The notes beneath the pieces were generated by a model, which worked only from the letters and a program-made list of their open reading frames with translations, was not told where the DNA came from and ran no database searches. From assembly GCA_965153355.1 (NCBI GenBank), contig OZ231127.1, forward strand, positions 57,226,001-57,290,000: a stretch of 64,000 nt of DNA. Direction: 5' to 3'. This DNA is from Flaccisagitta enflata (Eukaryota; Chaetognatha; Sagittoidea; Aphragmophora). Position numbers and translations under genes: made by a program. Shown in pieces: positions 12,590-24,475 of this stretch. The number at the start of each line of letters is the position of its first letter. Within the stretch, counting starts at the first letter, position 1.

Positions 12590-13005
12590 ATGAAAAAGAA
12601 GAAAAAGAAGAAAAAAAGAAAAAGAAAACGAAAAAGAAATAGAAAAACAAACAGAAAAAGAAAAAGAAAAAAGAAGAAGAAAAAGAAAAAGAAAAAGAAA
12701 AAGAAAAAGAAAAAGAAAAAGAAAAAGAAAAAGAAAAAGAAAAAGAAAAAGAAAAAGAAAAAGAAAAAAGAAGAAGAAAAGAAGAAAAGGAGAAGAAAAA
12801 AAGAAGAACTCGAGGAAGATGAAGAAGAAGATGGAGAAGGAAAAAAAGGAAAAAGTTGAAAAAGAAGAAGAAGAAGAAGAAGAAGAAGAAGAAGAAGAAG
12901 AAAAAGAAAAAGAAAAAGAAAAAGAAAAAGAAAAAGAAAAAGAAGAAGAAGAAAAAGAAAAAGAAAAAGAAAAAGAAAAAGAAAAAGAAAGAAAAAAGAA
13001 GACGA
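12590..13005. repeat. (AAAAAG)n/(GAA)n purine tract
   Basis: More than 400 bp of A/G on one strand with blocks of AAAAAG, GAAAAA and GAA. Confidence 0.97.
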
Positions 13006-13094
13006 GGGAATTGGAGCAATTTCTTTTCCTTTTTCTTTTGCCTGTGAACCGCGGAATTCATGAGATTAAAGCCTTTGAAGGAGGCCGGGTGACG

Positions 13095-13155
13095 ATTCCG
13101 CCGCTGCCGACTCTGCCGACTCTGCCGACGCTGCCGACGCCGCCGACACTTTCGT
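13095..13155. repeat. Short (GCCGACTCT)n repeat
   Basis: Six to seven units of the 9-mer CTGCCGACT and variants. It lies in a + frame reading FEGGRVTIPPLPTLPTLP. No acceptor follows the upstream pyrimidines, so no exon is called. Confidence 0.8.
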
Positions 13156-13525
13156 CTGCCGTCTGCGTGCTGCCGCTTACCGTCAGAGGTGTATGGAAAC
13201 AATTATTCCTTGTTAGCATTTGACAAAATTTCTGCCCGAAAGACTCATCTCAAAGTCTTGTCCTTAACTAAAAATTAGAAAACTTTCAATTTGACCACAG
13301 TTCTTCCCCAATTTTACGTATACCCCTTTCTACTTCATGATTGTTCTTGTAAAGCTTTTTTCTTTGGTTCTTGTAATTACAATGTACTTTGTTCTTTTCT
13401 ATTTCCCCCCACCCCTTTACATGTCATTTGTGGAGGCAAAGGAAACACCGAGACGCCCAAACTTGTACACGGCTGCTTACCGCCGACGCCGACGTCGTAT
13501 TTGCACCGCCGTTCTCCCACACGCT

Positions 13526-13663
<138 letters not shown>

Positions 13664-13792
13664 AACTTAAACCGCCGCTTCCACCGCGCGAACGCCTTTT
13701 TTCCTTCTTCTTCTTTTACCTCTCGTTTCTTGATTTCCTACGTCCGGGTTTTTGGCACGTCTCCCTACTCCGTTCCTCCCTTTCCTCCTCCT

Positions 13793-13796
<4 letters not shown>

Positions 13797-13828
<32 letters not shown>
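13797..13828. repeat. (CT)n microsatellite
   Basis: About 15 units. Confidence 0.95.
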
Positions 13829-13829
<1 letters not shown>

Positions 13830-14092
13830 GGGCGCCTCCTGGCAGGCCAGCAGCACGCCCTGGAGCACCATATTGCCCCTACATGGGATATTGAAGCGTC
13901 AGCACCATTTGCTCTCTTTTTTCTTCTCTCTTTTGGATCTCTTTTTTACTTGTTTCTCTCTTTCTCTTTTTCTCTTTTGCCGTGAGGGCGCCCCTGCTGG
14001 TTTCTATTGCTATCTCAACTTAGCCTTCTCTTTTGCGCCTCCTTCCGCCTCGGTTAAGGGGTGAGAATGAAACAAAAAGAAAGGGAGGGGAC

Positions 14093-14247
<155 letters not shown>

Positions 14248-14249
14248 GT

Positions 14250-15520
14250 TGACATACCCACGTACAGAAAAAAACACACTAGGAGAGGGAGATTCGCTGG
14301 CCCTGGAATGAGGTTGAGAAAGCCAAAGTAATACGAGCGAGATAAAAAGGAGAAAATTCCTCGTGTGAAAGACAGGAACAAAAAAAACGTAAAAAAAAAA
14401 CACTTTGTATTCGGCGATGGGAGCGCACCCGGTGTTTTTTCTTTCATCTTTCAAAAAAATTTCAAATTCGTCTCACGGAAAATCAAGGCTAACACATTTC
14501 AAGTGAAATGAAATTAGAAAATTTTTATCTTCGTATTCTAGCCATATTTCTGAAAGTTAAGTAATGCTTTGATTGAAATTTTGCCGGGAATCTAACGCGG
14601 GAATCTAACGACTATAACAGTCAATCCATAATTTGAAAGCAACGAAATGAAACCGCCCATGTCAAGGCCAAGCTTTTAGTAAGACGAAACAAGACAAAGC
14701 GAAGTAGGATCAAACAAGACAAGACAAGACAAGACAAGACAAGAAAAGTTGAGACCTAACAGGACCTGGAAAGACAAGATCAAGACAAGAAATAAAAACG
14801 TGACCACTAAATTCGCTTGGAAACGATATGATTAAGGAAACAAGGCCAACTCACGCACCCGGTCGTATGGATTTGTGAACGACTAACGCACAGACCGTTG
14901 CAAAGAATGAAAGAACTAACAAACAAATAAGCCATCATATCCATGGTGACAGACAGAGTTCCGCTCTTCGGAGAGTCGCATAAACACGTTTCCGATAAAG
15001 AAGAAAAAAAAAGAAGACGGGTCGCGTTGGGTTGGTACTCTCTTTTTGCCGTTCTCTGGGAAGGAGGAAGCTATTGACGGAAGGACAATATTGGGGCGTG
15101 AGAGTCGAGAGCTGTGGCATATTAGTCCAAACAAAGTCAAGTCATATTGGAAAACAGCGCGCGGCGTTGCCTATGCATGCACGCGCGCTTGTGTATCGCA
15201 TATGAAGTTGACGAATGGCGAATACGCGTATAATATTTGTTGGAGAATGGGATTTGACGTCATATGACGCTCTCTTGGTCGCCGATATGATGTTATGAGA
15301 CAGGTGAATGTGATTGATGAGTCGATGACTGTCAACGAGTGAGGGACGATGTTTGCCAAAAAAGTTGCGATCTTGGAGTTTTTAATTCACTTGGGTCGGC
15401 TCGGTAGTTGTTTGACTTGATCTAACTCCTTATTATTTAGTGACTTAACATGTTTGAGCTACTTCATGTTTTGTCTTAAAATCCTCGAAGGATTTAATAA
15501 GGTAGAGAAAGAGAAATGGT
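14250..15520. other. No gene seen; short (AAGAC)n
   Basis: Holds an (AAGAC)n patch at 14711-14745. The 14900-15360 stretch is mixed-composition with several 60-75-codon frames, none with splice or family support. Confidence 0.5.
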
Positions 15521-15522
15521 AT

Positions 15523-15743
15523 ATACTGGAAGAAGATGACTCGCGACCAACAAGGAGAAACACGAAAAAATAACAGAAGGGAAGGAGCACAGGAGAGCAA
15601 ATGTTCTAAAAGAGGAAGCGGAAAGACTAGAAATTCGACGGAATTTCTTTAATGTAAGGGCCGTTAAAGCCTGGAACTCAATCCCGGATGATGTCAAGGC
15701 AAAAAATTTTGTCTATGCATTCAAGAATGCATATGACGCATGA
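15523..15743 (+). pseudogene. LINE ORF2 C-terminal remnant (CR1/Jockey-like RT tail)
   Basis: The frame ending in TGA at 15741-15743 reads RRNFFNVRAVKAWNSIPDD and then FVYAFKNAYDA. This is the usual C-terminal tail of non-LTR reverse-transcriptase polyproteins (FFxxRxVxxWNxLP...FKxxLD). Upstream it stays open only to about 15535, so the copy is 5'-truncated, as LINEs usually are. An A-rich stretch follows the stop, then a possible 3' UTR with GGACCTGAAGGTCTGCC near 15852. Confidence 0.75.
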
Positions 15744-16185
15744 AAAATATAAAAAAAAAAAAACAACTGACGACAGCGCAATAACGCTTTTTGGAAATTA
15801 AAGGCACAGACCGTCAAGAAAGAGAACTGGGATTTGCACACATCAATGCGGACCTGAAGGTCTGCCATGGGGTACTAAACTTCGACTTTATCTTCATTTA
15901 AATGGTAAAGCAGGAAACGATTCTCTTTCTGAGGGCCTCATTGCTTCCAACGTACTGTAAACTTTAGAATAGGACTATTCTTAACGTTACTCCCAAATAA
16001 ACATAAATCAACGACTTACGCACGCACACTACTGACCAATTAACGCCCGTTTGTCAAAAGTTTCCTATTTCAATCAGAACCTGATTCGCGGATGAGAAGG
16101 AGCTAAGCAGATTAGTACTCTAACAACGAACAGTGCCAAAGCGCCCTACCCCACCCTCCCCCCTCCCCCAAAAAAGAAAGAATGG
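15744..16185. other. Possible LINE 3' UTR, then nothing recognised
   Basis: An A-run follows the LINE stop. GGACCTGAAGGTCTGCC at about 15852-15868 could belong to the LINE tail. Past 15950 nothing is identified. Confidence 0.45.
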
Positions 16186-16188
16186 CAA

Positions 16189-16775
16189 CTAGTCATCCAA
16201 GGATTGCACATGGTCAGCGGTACCCGATGCCCTGCTTGGAGTGATTAGCTGAAGAAGCTGAGTGGGAGCAGGGCAGCGGCCCCAAAGGGCCGATGTCCTG
16301 TAGGACACAGGGGTGAATTTCCAGATGTCCTGAGAAAGCACATTTAAGGACTGAGTTGATTGATTGGAGAACAGGGATGAGGGCAGATTTGAACCTGAGA
16401 GGGTCATTTCGAGGGCTGAATTGAGACAGATTTTAGGTTTGAGAGGTCTGATTTCAGGCCTGAAATGGTTGATTTGGGACCTGACAAGGCTGATTTAGTG
16501 CCTTAGTGGGCTGATTTTGGGCTTGAGTGAGTTAATTTAGGATAAAGAAGGGCCAATTTTAGGCCTGAGAGGGGTGATTTTTGAGTCTGAGAGGGTAGAC
16601 TTGGGGCCTGAGAGCGCTGATTTGGGGTCTGAGAGGGCTGATTTGGGGCCAGAGAGGGGCCTCAGGGGGGGGACGGACGGACGGACGGACGGACGGACGG
16701 ACGGACGGACGGACGTCTGGAAATTCACCCCTGTGTCCTACAGGACATCGGCCCTTTGGGGCCGCTGCCCAAAAA
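16189..16775. mobile_element. Family D element (hairpin ends, satellite core)
   Basis: Tail CTAGTCATCCAAGGATTGCA, then GCGGCCCCAAAGGGCCG and TGTCCTGTAGGACA hairpins (16267-16330). A ~21-bp core satellite (GAGGGCTGATTTGGGGCCTG type, 16380-16660) and (GGAC)n (16672-16713) follow, then the inverted copy of the hairpin block ending GCTGCCCAAAAAG. The two ~60-bp blocks can pair across the core. Confidence 0.85.
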
Positions 16776-17604
16776 GGTGAAAAAGATCTCATGAAAAATC
16801 AAATGGACTCGATGCCAAGCAGGATCAGCGCAATCTCTGATGAGAGAATGGCACAAAAGTAGTATGGGACGACCCGCGGCAGAGCGAGAAGAAAAAAGAG
16901 TTATACAAACATTTCACTCTACCTCCATCATCTGCTGCTATGCTTTGGCGCGGGTCGCGATGTGTGGGGCTTCATGCGTACCAAGGGGCCTGGTTCATGG
17001 CGCCAAAGGCGTGGCCTCAACCGAAAGAGTGTGGGAGTAGTGGTTTTCGCTCTTCCTTTTGCAAGGGGGCGTACGTTAGCCAAAACAAAACAAAGTATGG
17101 AATTTCACTCAATCACAAAGGCGTACTAGAAATTGCCCATATTGACAAGTGTGACTGGAAAAAAACCTAGTTAATTTTGGGTAGTAAGTACCAAGTGATG
17201 AGTCATAAGTTTCAAGTAGGTCGATGAGAGAGAATGACAACTTGAACGCTCGACTGACGGACGAAAATGGCTGTTTCGCACAGGTCTGAAGTGGCATAGA
17301 GAAATTTGAGACGAAATGGCAAATGGATGGTGAAACTGACTGATTGACAGACATACATACAGTGCCAGGTTAAAGGCAGAAAAGGCAGAAAACGGCGAAG
17401 GCGTTAAAGTAAGTATTGTTGGGGCAAAGTGAAGGCGGACGTTGATGGAACAGCCACCAGCATGTATTCGCCTTTCAAGACTGCCTCGGGAATTTCGTTT
17501 CCTTTTTTTGAATGCGTCAAACGCTCGACCAGAGCAAAGGAGTTGAAGAAGGCGACTAAAAATGTGAAATGGTGAGAGTTTAAAAATGGAAGGAAAAAGG
17601 AATA
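16776..17604. other. Nothing recognised
   Basis: Mixed-composition sequence. A 146-codon - strand frame (17171-17611) has no repeat or motif support and is not called. Confidence 0.5.
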
Positions 17605-18275
17605 GTCGCAAAAGCGTTAGATGGTCAGCGGTACCCGTTGCCCCTATGTGAGTGTATGTGGATGTAAGGTGGTTAGAGGGGCAGCGGCCCCGAAGGGGCC
17701 GATGACCTATGCTGTTGTTATTTGGGCCTCAAGGATGGAATTAGGACCTGGAGGCTGGAATTGGGGCCTTGAGGCTTGGATTAGGGTCTTGAGGCTGGGA
17801 TTTGAGCTTCGAGGCTGTGATTTCAGCTTCAAGGCTGAGATTAGAGCTTCGAGGCTGGGATTTGAGCTTCGAGGCTGGTATTTGAGCTTCGAGGCTGGGA
17901 TTTGAGCTTCGAGGTTGGGATTTGAGCCTTGGGGGAGGGATTTGAGCTTCGAAGCTGGGATTTGAGCTTCGAGGCTCGGATTTGACTTCAAGGCTGGGAT
18001 TTGTGCCTTGAGACTGAGATTTGAGCCTAAGGGCTGGGATTTGAGCCTCAAGGCTGGGATTTTAGCTTGGAGACTGAGATTTGAGCCTCAAGGCTGGGAT
18101 TTGAGCTTTGAAGCAGGGATTTGAGCCTCAAAGCTAGGATTTGGGTCTTGAGACTAGGATTTGGGCCTTTAGGGGGGGGACGTAGGAGAAGGAGAAGGAG
18201 AAGAAGGAGAAGGAGAAATTTCCCCTATGTGTGAAAGCAAAGGTCATCGGCCCCTTCGGGGCCGCTGCCCAAAAA
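17605..18275. mobile_element. Family D element with 20-bp core satellite
   Basis: Degraded tail (GATGGTCAGCGGTACCC) and hairpin block GCGGCCCCGAAGGGGCCGAT, then about 22 units of a 20-mer (TTTGAGCTTCGAGGCTGGGA) at 17706-18175, then the inverse hairpin block ending GCTGCCCAAAAAG. The core unit differs in sequence from the copy at 16.2 kb. Confidence 0.85.
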
Positions 18276-18319
18276 GGGACGAAGAAAGATAGTAAAAGAG
18301 AGAGAAACAATAGAAAGGA

Positions 18320-18987
<668 letters not shown>

Positions 18988-19255
18988 TACAGTACGTTTA
19001 GTTCAAAGACGGCTTTTTTGGAGGCTCCCCTCATAGTCACATCTTTGCACAAACTGTCATAATCTATACATTTTCTTAACGCTCATGCTTCACTTTGTTG
19101 CCTGAAAAAATTTCAGCTCAATCGGAGTACCCTAACCTTGAAAAAAAGAAATTCGAGAGTTTCCCCCAGGGTTTGAACTCGCGGCCCGACAAATAGATTA
19201 TTTGTCATCTCGAAAAGTAAAGTTCAGCGTGTTGACCACTGGACCAAACCGCGAG
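18988..19255 (-). mobile_element. tRNA-derived SINE, copy 1
   Basis: On the - strand: A-box-like TTTGGTCCAGTGGTCAAC, B-box-like GAGTTCAAACCC, then a ~170-bp body ending in CTAAACGTACTGTA. The same body occurs at 29.65-29.93 kb. The stretch 5' of the A box (CTCGCGG) is complementary to CCGCGAG just before the B box. Confidence 0.8.
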
Positions 19256-19580
19256 TGCACTTTGCCCAACAATTTGCTTTGTTTTAAATTCAAACTGATT
19301 GATTTGAACAAGCGCCGCCGAGTTTGGCGAGACAAACATTTCGAAAGCGATGATTCGAGACCGAGCGGTGCGGAAACCTTTCGTCTTTAAAAGCTTGCCA
19401 AATCTGCTATAATTACGATAGAAACATGCGGATTTCACCTTTGGAAAGCTCTTGATCAGCTCTTTATGTTGATCATGAATATTTATCATATCCTTTATCT
19501 AAAAAAATACGCAATTAACTTTACATCGAGCAAATTTGGTTATAAAAAAAGGAAAGACTTTTCTACGGATGCTTCTACAA

Positions 19581-19649
<69 letters not shown>

Positions 19650-19770
19650 TGTGTGTCTCTGTGTGTCTCTGTGTGTCTCTGTGTGTCTCTGTGTGTGTCT
19701 CTGTGTGTCTCTGTGTGTCTCTGTGTGTGCGCGTGCGTGCGCGTGTGTATGCATGTGTGTAGGCGTTTTA
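19581..19770. repeat. (TG)n then (GTGTCTCT)n
   Basis: About 33 TG units run into an octamer array GTGTCTCT and a degenerate GTGCGTGC end. Confidence 0.96.
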
Positions 19771-19779
19771 ATACGTGAA

Positions 19780-20164
19780 GAAAGAAACGGACCAACGGAC
19801 AAAGCCTCTTATAAAGTCGATAGTCTGCGATTAAAATAGAGAAAGGGAGAAACGCAGAACAAAAGAAAGAAAACGATAGGATGAGAGAATGAGGAAACCG
19901 GGAACACCTTTAGAGAGGATGGAAGGAAAAAACAAAGGAAGGGAATAGTGGTAGGAAAAGAAGCAAGATGTAACCCGTGGCTACACTATGGGAGGGGGCA
20001 GTGACTAAAATGTTAGTTTCACACTATAAAGCTCGTGTTATGGACACATGTGACCATAGAGAGGTAGACGAAGCCGCGTTAAAGAGATTAATCAAAACGC
20101 GCGGTAGACAAGTGAACACTCAACTCTCGTGGGCACACAGGCAAGTATACATAAAACGGATAAC
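19780..20164. other. HINE-like family B scrap, then nothing recognised
   Basis: GGACCAACGGACAAAGCCTC then TTATAAAGTCGATAGTCTGCG at 19789-19832 is a degraded palindromic end of family B. The rest is unassigned. Confidence 0.5.
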
Positions 20165-20306
20165 ATGCAAGACAGTTGCGGATGGCTGGGCAGGGGCCGT
20201 AATGCAAAAATTGCACGCAATTCAAAAATATTTGTAACCTACCGACCTACCAAGTCCTAGCGACCAACACAGCAAGGTAAAGAGTCGCATGTCCGCGACT
20301 AAAGGT
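20165..20306 (+). mobile_element. HINE-like family A element, degraded
   Basis: Subterminal arm GACAGTTGCGGATGGCTGGG at the left, and the hairpin AGTCGCATGTCCGCGACT with an A-run at the right. The core is reduced to a few GACC units. Confidence 0.65.
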
Positions 20307-20417
20307 TGTAAGGACGGAAAGCCCATGAAAGCAAGTGTTACCGACCAACAGACCGATAGACTGTTTGCTCAACGGGCGCATGAACGTCATCAATCAAAAG
20401 ATTTATCCCCTTATTAT

Positions 20418-20832
20418 AGTTGTGGACACGTAACTCTATAAGAGGCTTTGTCCGTCCATCGGGCCGTCGGTCCGTCGGTCCGTTGGTCCTTTATGGTGAT
20501 CGAGTTGAAAAGTAGGTAAACGAACATTTTCAATACTTTTTAGTTGCGGACACGCAACTCTATCAGAGGCTTTGTCCATCCGTCGGTTGGTCCATCGGTC
20601 GGTTTGTCATGGTGATCGAGTTGAAAACGAGCGTTTTCGATGTTTTTTGTGTATGTTTGAGTGTTGGAGGTGGGTTGGGGTGTGAATAAGGCTTGGATGC
20701 CCCTGCCACCCCTTCCGCAACGATATTGTGACCCCGCGTCACTCATGTGTATGTTTGAGTGTTGGGAGTGGGTTGGGGTGTGAATGGGGGTTGGATGCCC
20801 CTGCCCACCCGTCCGCAACGACGTCACTTGTT
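20418..20832 (-). mobile_element. HINE-like family B element interrupted by a second B copy
   Basis: The host copy starts with the hairpin AGTTGTGGACACGTAACT and runs to 20541. It resumes at 20746 (TGTGTATGTTTGAGTG) and ends GTCCGCAACGACGTCACTTG. The inserted copy lies in its internal T-run. Confidence 0.85.
20542..20745 (-). mobile_element. HINE-like family B element nested in family B
   Basis: A 204-bp insert from AGTTGCGGACACGCAACT to CCCCGCGTCACTCA. Removing it restores six T's followed by GTGTATG, which is what the insert itself has at the same internal position. Its last bases (ACTCA) differ from the ACTTGTTC of other copies, so the 3' edge may have lost a few bases. Confidence 0.8.
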
Positions 20833-21408
20833 CATGAACGTCTCCCCCTCGCTTTCTCACCCCTGTACACATCTTGTTTATTAGTCTCTATAACTCTATC
20901 AATAAAGGCGGCTTTCGCCAACTGGAAAAAAATTGTAAACCTGTTTTTTATTTCTATCAAATTTTTTTCTTTTACCTCTCTTTTTTTCAGTTCAAACTAG
21001 TAAAAGCCTCTTTAATGACAAGCTACAACACTGTTTTTCATCCAAGCAAGCTCAGTTAAAAATTACAATATATTTTCACTAATTTTTGATTAGTTTTTTG
21101 TAAATTCTAATAAAATTTTTTGTCACTTAGGCAGGATTGCTGCTTTCTCTATTCTTACATCAAAATAACATAGATAATAGGTTGCTGGCATAGACCAAAA
21201 GGTCTATGCAGATCTTGTATCTCCACCTAAATATGTACTTCAGTGACACAAATTTGCATAATAAAAAAATGTAAAAAAAGAAACCCCGATTTCTTTCCTA
21301 AATTTCAAAAAGTTGAAATATATAATTTGACTTTTTTCCAAAAATCCGCTTATGAATGTCTCTTGGTTGGCGGGACAGTTTCTCTGACAGTCGGCATTCG
21401 GTGGCCCG
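20833..21408. other. Nothing recognised
   Basis: AT-rich, no supported gene or repeat. Confidence 0.5.
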
Positions 21409-21410
21409 TT

Positions 21411-21640
21411 TTTAGGTGCGCCATAGCACCTCTATAACTAGCTCTGTCTGTCTGTCGGTCGGTCGGTCGGTTGGTCGGTCGGTCATGTCACGCTCGAGTT
21501 GAAAATCTCGAAAAGAAGCAAAAATCACTCAAAATGATTCATAAATATGCTAGGATGATTCCCAGATGCGCCATGGCACCTCTACAAAAGGCTCTGTCCG
21601 TTCGTCCATCCGTCGATCACACTCGAATAAAAAATTGCTG
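21411..21640 (-). mobile_element. Two family E-like palindromic ends with TCGG cores
   Basis: AGGTGCGCCATAGCACCT (21415) is followed by (GTCG/GTTG)n to 21490. A second end, GATGCGCCATGGCACCT (21563), is followed by a TCCG scrap. No matching GGCCTTGTT ends were seen. Confidence 0.65.
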
Positions 21641-21724
21641 AAAATGTTTGAAATCGATTTAAAACTCATTTCGTTCCTCATTGATGATACTCGCCATTTC
21701 ATTTACTAAAATTATCAGCTGCGG

Positions 21725-22022
21725 TTAGGTCTGATCGAGCTGGGGATAGGTCGGATAGGTGTGGCGATAGGTCTGAAAGAGCTGGTGATAGGTCTGATAG
21801 AGCTCGGGATAGGTCTGATAGAGCTCGGGATAGGTTTGATAGAGCTCGGGATAGGTCTGATAGAGCTCGAGATAGGTCTGATAGAGCTCGGGAGAGGTCT
21901 GATAGAGCTCGGGATCGGTCTGAAAAAGCTCGGGATAGGTCTGATAGAGCTCGGGATAGGTCTGATAGAGCTCGGGATAGGCCTGATAGAGCTCGGGATT
22001 GGCGATGAAGCTAGGGATAGGT
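21725..22022. repeat. 21-bp tandem satellite, ~13 units
   Basis: Units of GATAGGTCTGATAGAGCTCGG type, 21 bp, so the + frame stays open as a GLIELGI repeat. Not called coding: there is no start context, splice site or family. Confidence 0.92.
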
Positions 22023-22059
22023 CTAAGAATTTATAACGCCCGGCCCGGCGCGCCGTCCT

Positions 22060-22178
22060 GGCCCGTGTATCCGGCCTTGTTCACATTACTGCTCTTGTCC
22101 AAGCGCTTTATTTGTTGATATCACTGCCCCTGCCCACCCGCACGCAATTTGGGTAGCCTTGTATCCCGCCTTCCACAT
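22060..22178 (-). mobile_element. Family A terminal fragments
   Basis: CCGTGTATCCGGCCTTGTTC at 22062, then CTGCCCACCCGCACGCAATT with GTAGCCTTGTATCCCGCCTT at 22130-22172. These are two successive non-palindromic ends. Confidence 0.65.
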
Positions 22179-22179
22179 G

Positions 22180-22840
22180 AACCCACAGACTCCAGGACCC
22201 ATGCACCCAAGCTACTAATTTTTAAAAAAAGAAATGAAAAAGTGCGAGAGAGAAAAAAAAATATAAGAAATAAAAGAAAAACATTTTTTTCTTCAACATA
22301 ACCCCTACCGTCACCATCACCTCCTCCTCCACTCAGTGAGACTTTCCCGGCCAGTCTCCGTCAGCCCGACCAGCGGACACACCAATGGACACAGCATCCT
22401 ATATACATGTATATAGTTTCTACGTGCGTAGGCGCGCTTTTGTTTTTGTAAGCGCGAATATTTCCCGGGTCCTCCGATTTGCGTAACTGATTTCCCTCTT
22501 TTTTATTGTTACATCTGTTGGGCTCGCAATTTGGCAAAACCGAGCGAATGAAAAAAAAAGACGCATCTCTTCACTTAATGATACAATAGGCAGAAAAAAT
22601 TTCTCAAACCATGCTTCTTAAGACGGCGTTCCTCCAAAGGCGACATTTGTGTTTCAACAATGGTCAAAATGGAAAAAATGTGTTTTTGTGTAAAGGAAAA
22701 TGGAAAAATAAATGAATGAAAGTGATAGAGAGGGCTCAAACATGATATCAATAAGAAAACTTTGCATTTATTTAGCAAAAGGATCAAGTTTAACCAGTAT
22801 CACTAAAAGAAAATTATTGAAAATTTCTACTTTTTGTTTT
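22180..22840. other. Nothing recognised
   Basis: Mixed to AT-rich sequence with A-runs. No supported gene. Confidence 0.5.
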
Positions 22841-22844
22841 TTTT

Positions 22845-23000
22845 TTGTCACTGACAGGGGAATGGTTGAAAATCTAAATTTGTATAAAAAATGAAAAAAC
22901 AAAAGAATAGTTCTCTTTCAAAATCGATTACAGAGAGAATTATCTTTCAAAATGCAAAATTTCCCTGTGTTGGTTTTTTTTAAAATTCCAACCTAAAAAA
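22845..23000. repeat. Dispersed hairpin repeat, copy
   Basis: Related to the units at 10.1-10.9 kb and 49.96-50.1 kb: ATAAAAAATGAAAAAACAAAAG, then the stem AGTTCTCT/AGAGAATT around a CAAAATCGATTAC loop, then AAAATGCAAAATTTCCC. Confidence 0.7.
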
Positions 23001-23344
23001 AAAAAAGAAATGTGTAAATAAAAAATGATTGAAAATAGTCATTTTCCTGCTTGTTATCATGTGAATTGCTTAGTTCAAATTTCATTTTATGGCCAGAATA
23101 TGACAAAATTGTTTGCACCAAGTATCAAAAAAAAGATACAAGCCAAAGTTTATGTTTAAGGGACTCAAAATCAACTTTTTGGGGTTCTTCTTGAGAGTAT
23201 TTGAAAGAGCTTCAAAAGACGGAGACATTGCCACCAAGCCCAAAAAGTTTGATCAATTTGTTCAGATTCGATGATAAAACAAAGACTAATTATCAAAATC
23301 AGCAATGAAAATTGTGACCTTTTTTTGCTGCCATCAAGAAAGGA

Positions 23345-23640
23345 ATGTTTTTACTTAAATTAACATAACTCTTAAACGAATTGAGCTACAGATGCCAGAT
23401 ACGACTCAAATGGAAGCTATTTTGAAGGGCTTTCCAAATGTCATGGATTTTTATCAGTTCAAAGTCAATTCAAAAAATCTAGATATGAGTAAAGTCAATT
23501 TTAAGAGTCATTTGAAGATCTTGCATCAATTGACAACACCTAGTTTTCAATTTATGATAAAATCTATTCAAATTGATCAAAATGTCTGTGATTGGTGTCA
23601 ATTACTTCATCTCTTCCAACTCTTTGGATTCCTCATGGAA
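23345..23640. repeat. Family G repeat (old ~110-150-bp unit)
   Basis: Carries ACTCTTAAACGAATTGAGCT and GGGCTTTCCAAATGTCATGG. The order and wording match copies at 24.66, 25.5-25.8, 28.7, 53.3 and 53.6 kb. Identity is low, about 60-70% by eye. Confidence 0.6.
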
Positions 23641-23784
23641 AAAAGTTTTTTTATGTGATTTTTGAGCATAGAAATCTTGAATTTAAAGTTTGTATCTTTT
23701 TTTATGCATCGCACTGTAGAATCGATGTGTATGCTCGTTTAAAAAGCGCAAAAGTTTGAGCTACCACCTTAATATGAATGTCGA

Positions 23785-23875
23785 ATGAATGAATGAATGA
23801 ATGAATGAATGAATGAATGAAAGAATGAAAGAAAGAATGAATGAACAAATAAATGAATGAATTTGATTTACGATT
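23785..23875. repeat. (AATG)n microsatellite
   Basis: About 20 units, the last third imperfect. Confidence 0.95.
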
Positions 23876-23949
23876 GCAAACAAGAATAACAATGTGTGAA
23901 ATTGTAAAAAGCCTGCTTTGACGGATAGCAGTCAAAGTCAAATGAATGT

Positions 23950-24475
23950 TTTAATATTGAATGTTCGTTTTACTTTAGAATGATTATGTTTGAATATAAA
24001 ATGTTTATGTTTTGATATTTAATATTTATGTTTTGATATCCAATATCTATGATTTAATATCGAATGTTTATGTTTTAATATCGAATCTTTGTCTTTATAT
24101 CTGATATTTATGTTTTAATATTAAATGTTTATGTTCAATATCGAATGTTTATGTTCAATATCGAATGTTTATGTTTTGATATCTGAATGTTTATGTTTTA
24201 TATTGAATGTTTGTGTTTTGATATCGAATGTTTGATATCTAATATGTATGTTTAAATATTGAATGTTTGTTTCAATATCAAATGTTTGTTTCAATATTTA
24301 ATGTTTACCTTTTAACATTGAATATATATGTTTTGATATCAAATCTTTGTATCAATATTGAATGTTTATGCTTGGTATCAAATATCTGTTTTAATATCGA
24401 ATGTTTATGTCTTAATATCGAATGTTTGTGTTTTAGTATCGAATGTTCGTGTTTTAGTATCAAATGTTCATGTTT
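23950..24475. repeat. ~21-bp satellite (AATGTTTATGTTTTAATATCG type)
   Basis: About 25 diverged units. It abuts the left arm of the inverted duplication; a short piece of the same satellite lies beyond the right arm at 28992-29060. Confidence 0.9.

Noticed and set aside
12990-13223. Possible Ig-type exon reading KAFEGGRVTIPP
   Set aside because: The pyrimidine tract is not followed by an AG in place, and the frame continues into a 9-bp tandem repeat.
17171-17611. 146-codon - strand frame
   Set aside because: Non-repetitive but with no recognisable motif, splice site or start context. A chance frame of this size is expected in 64 kb.
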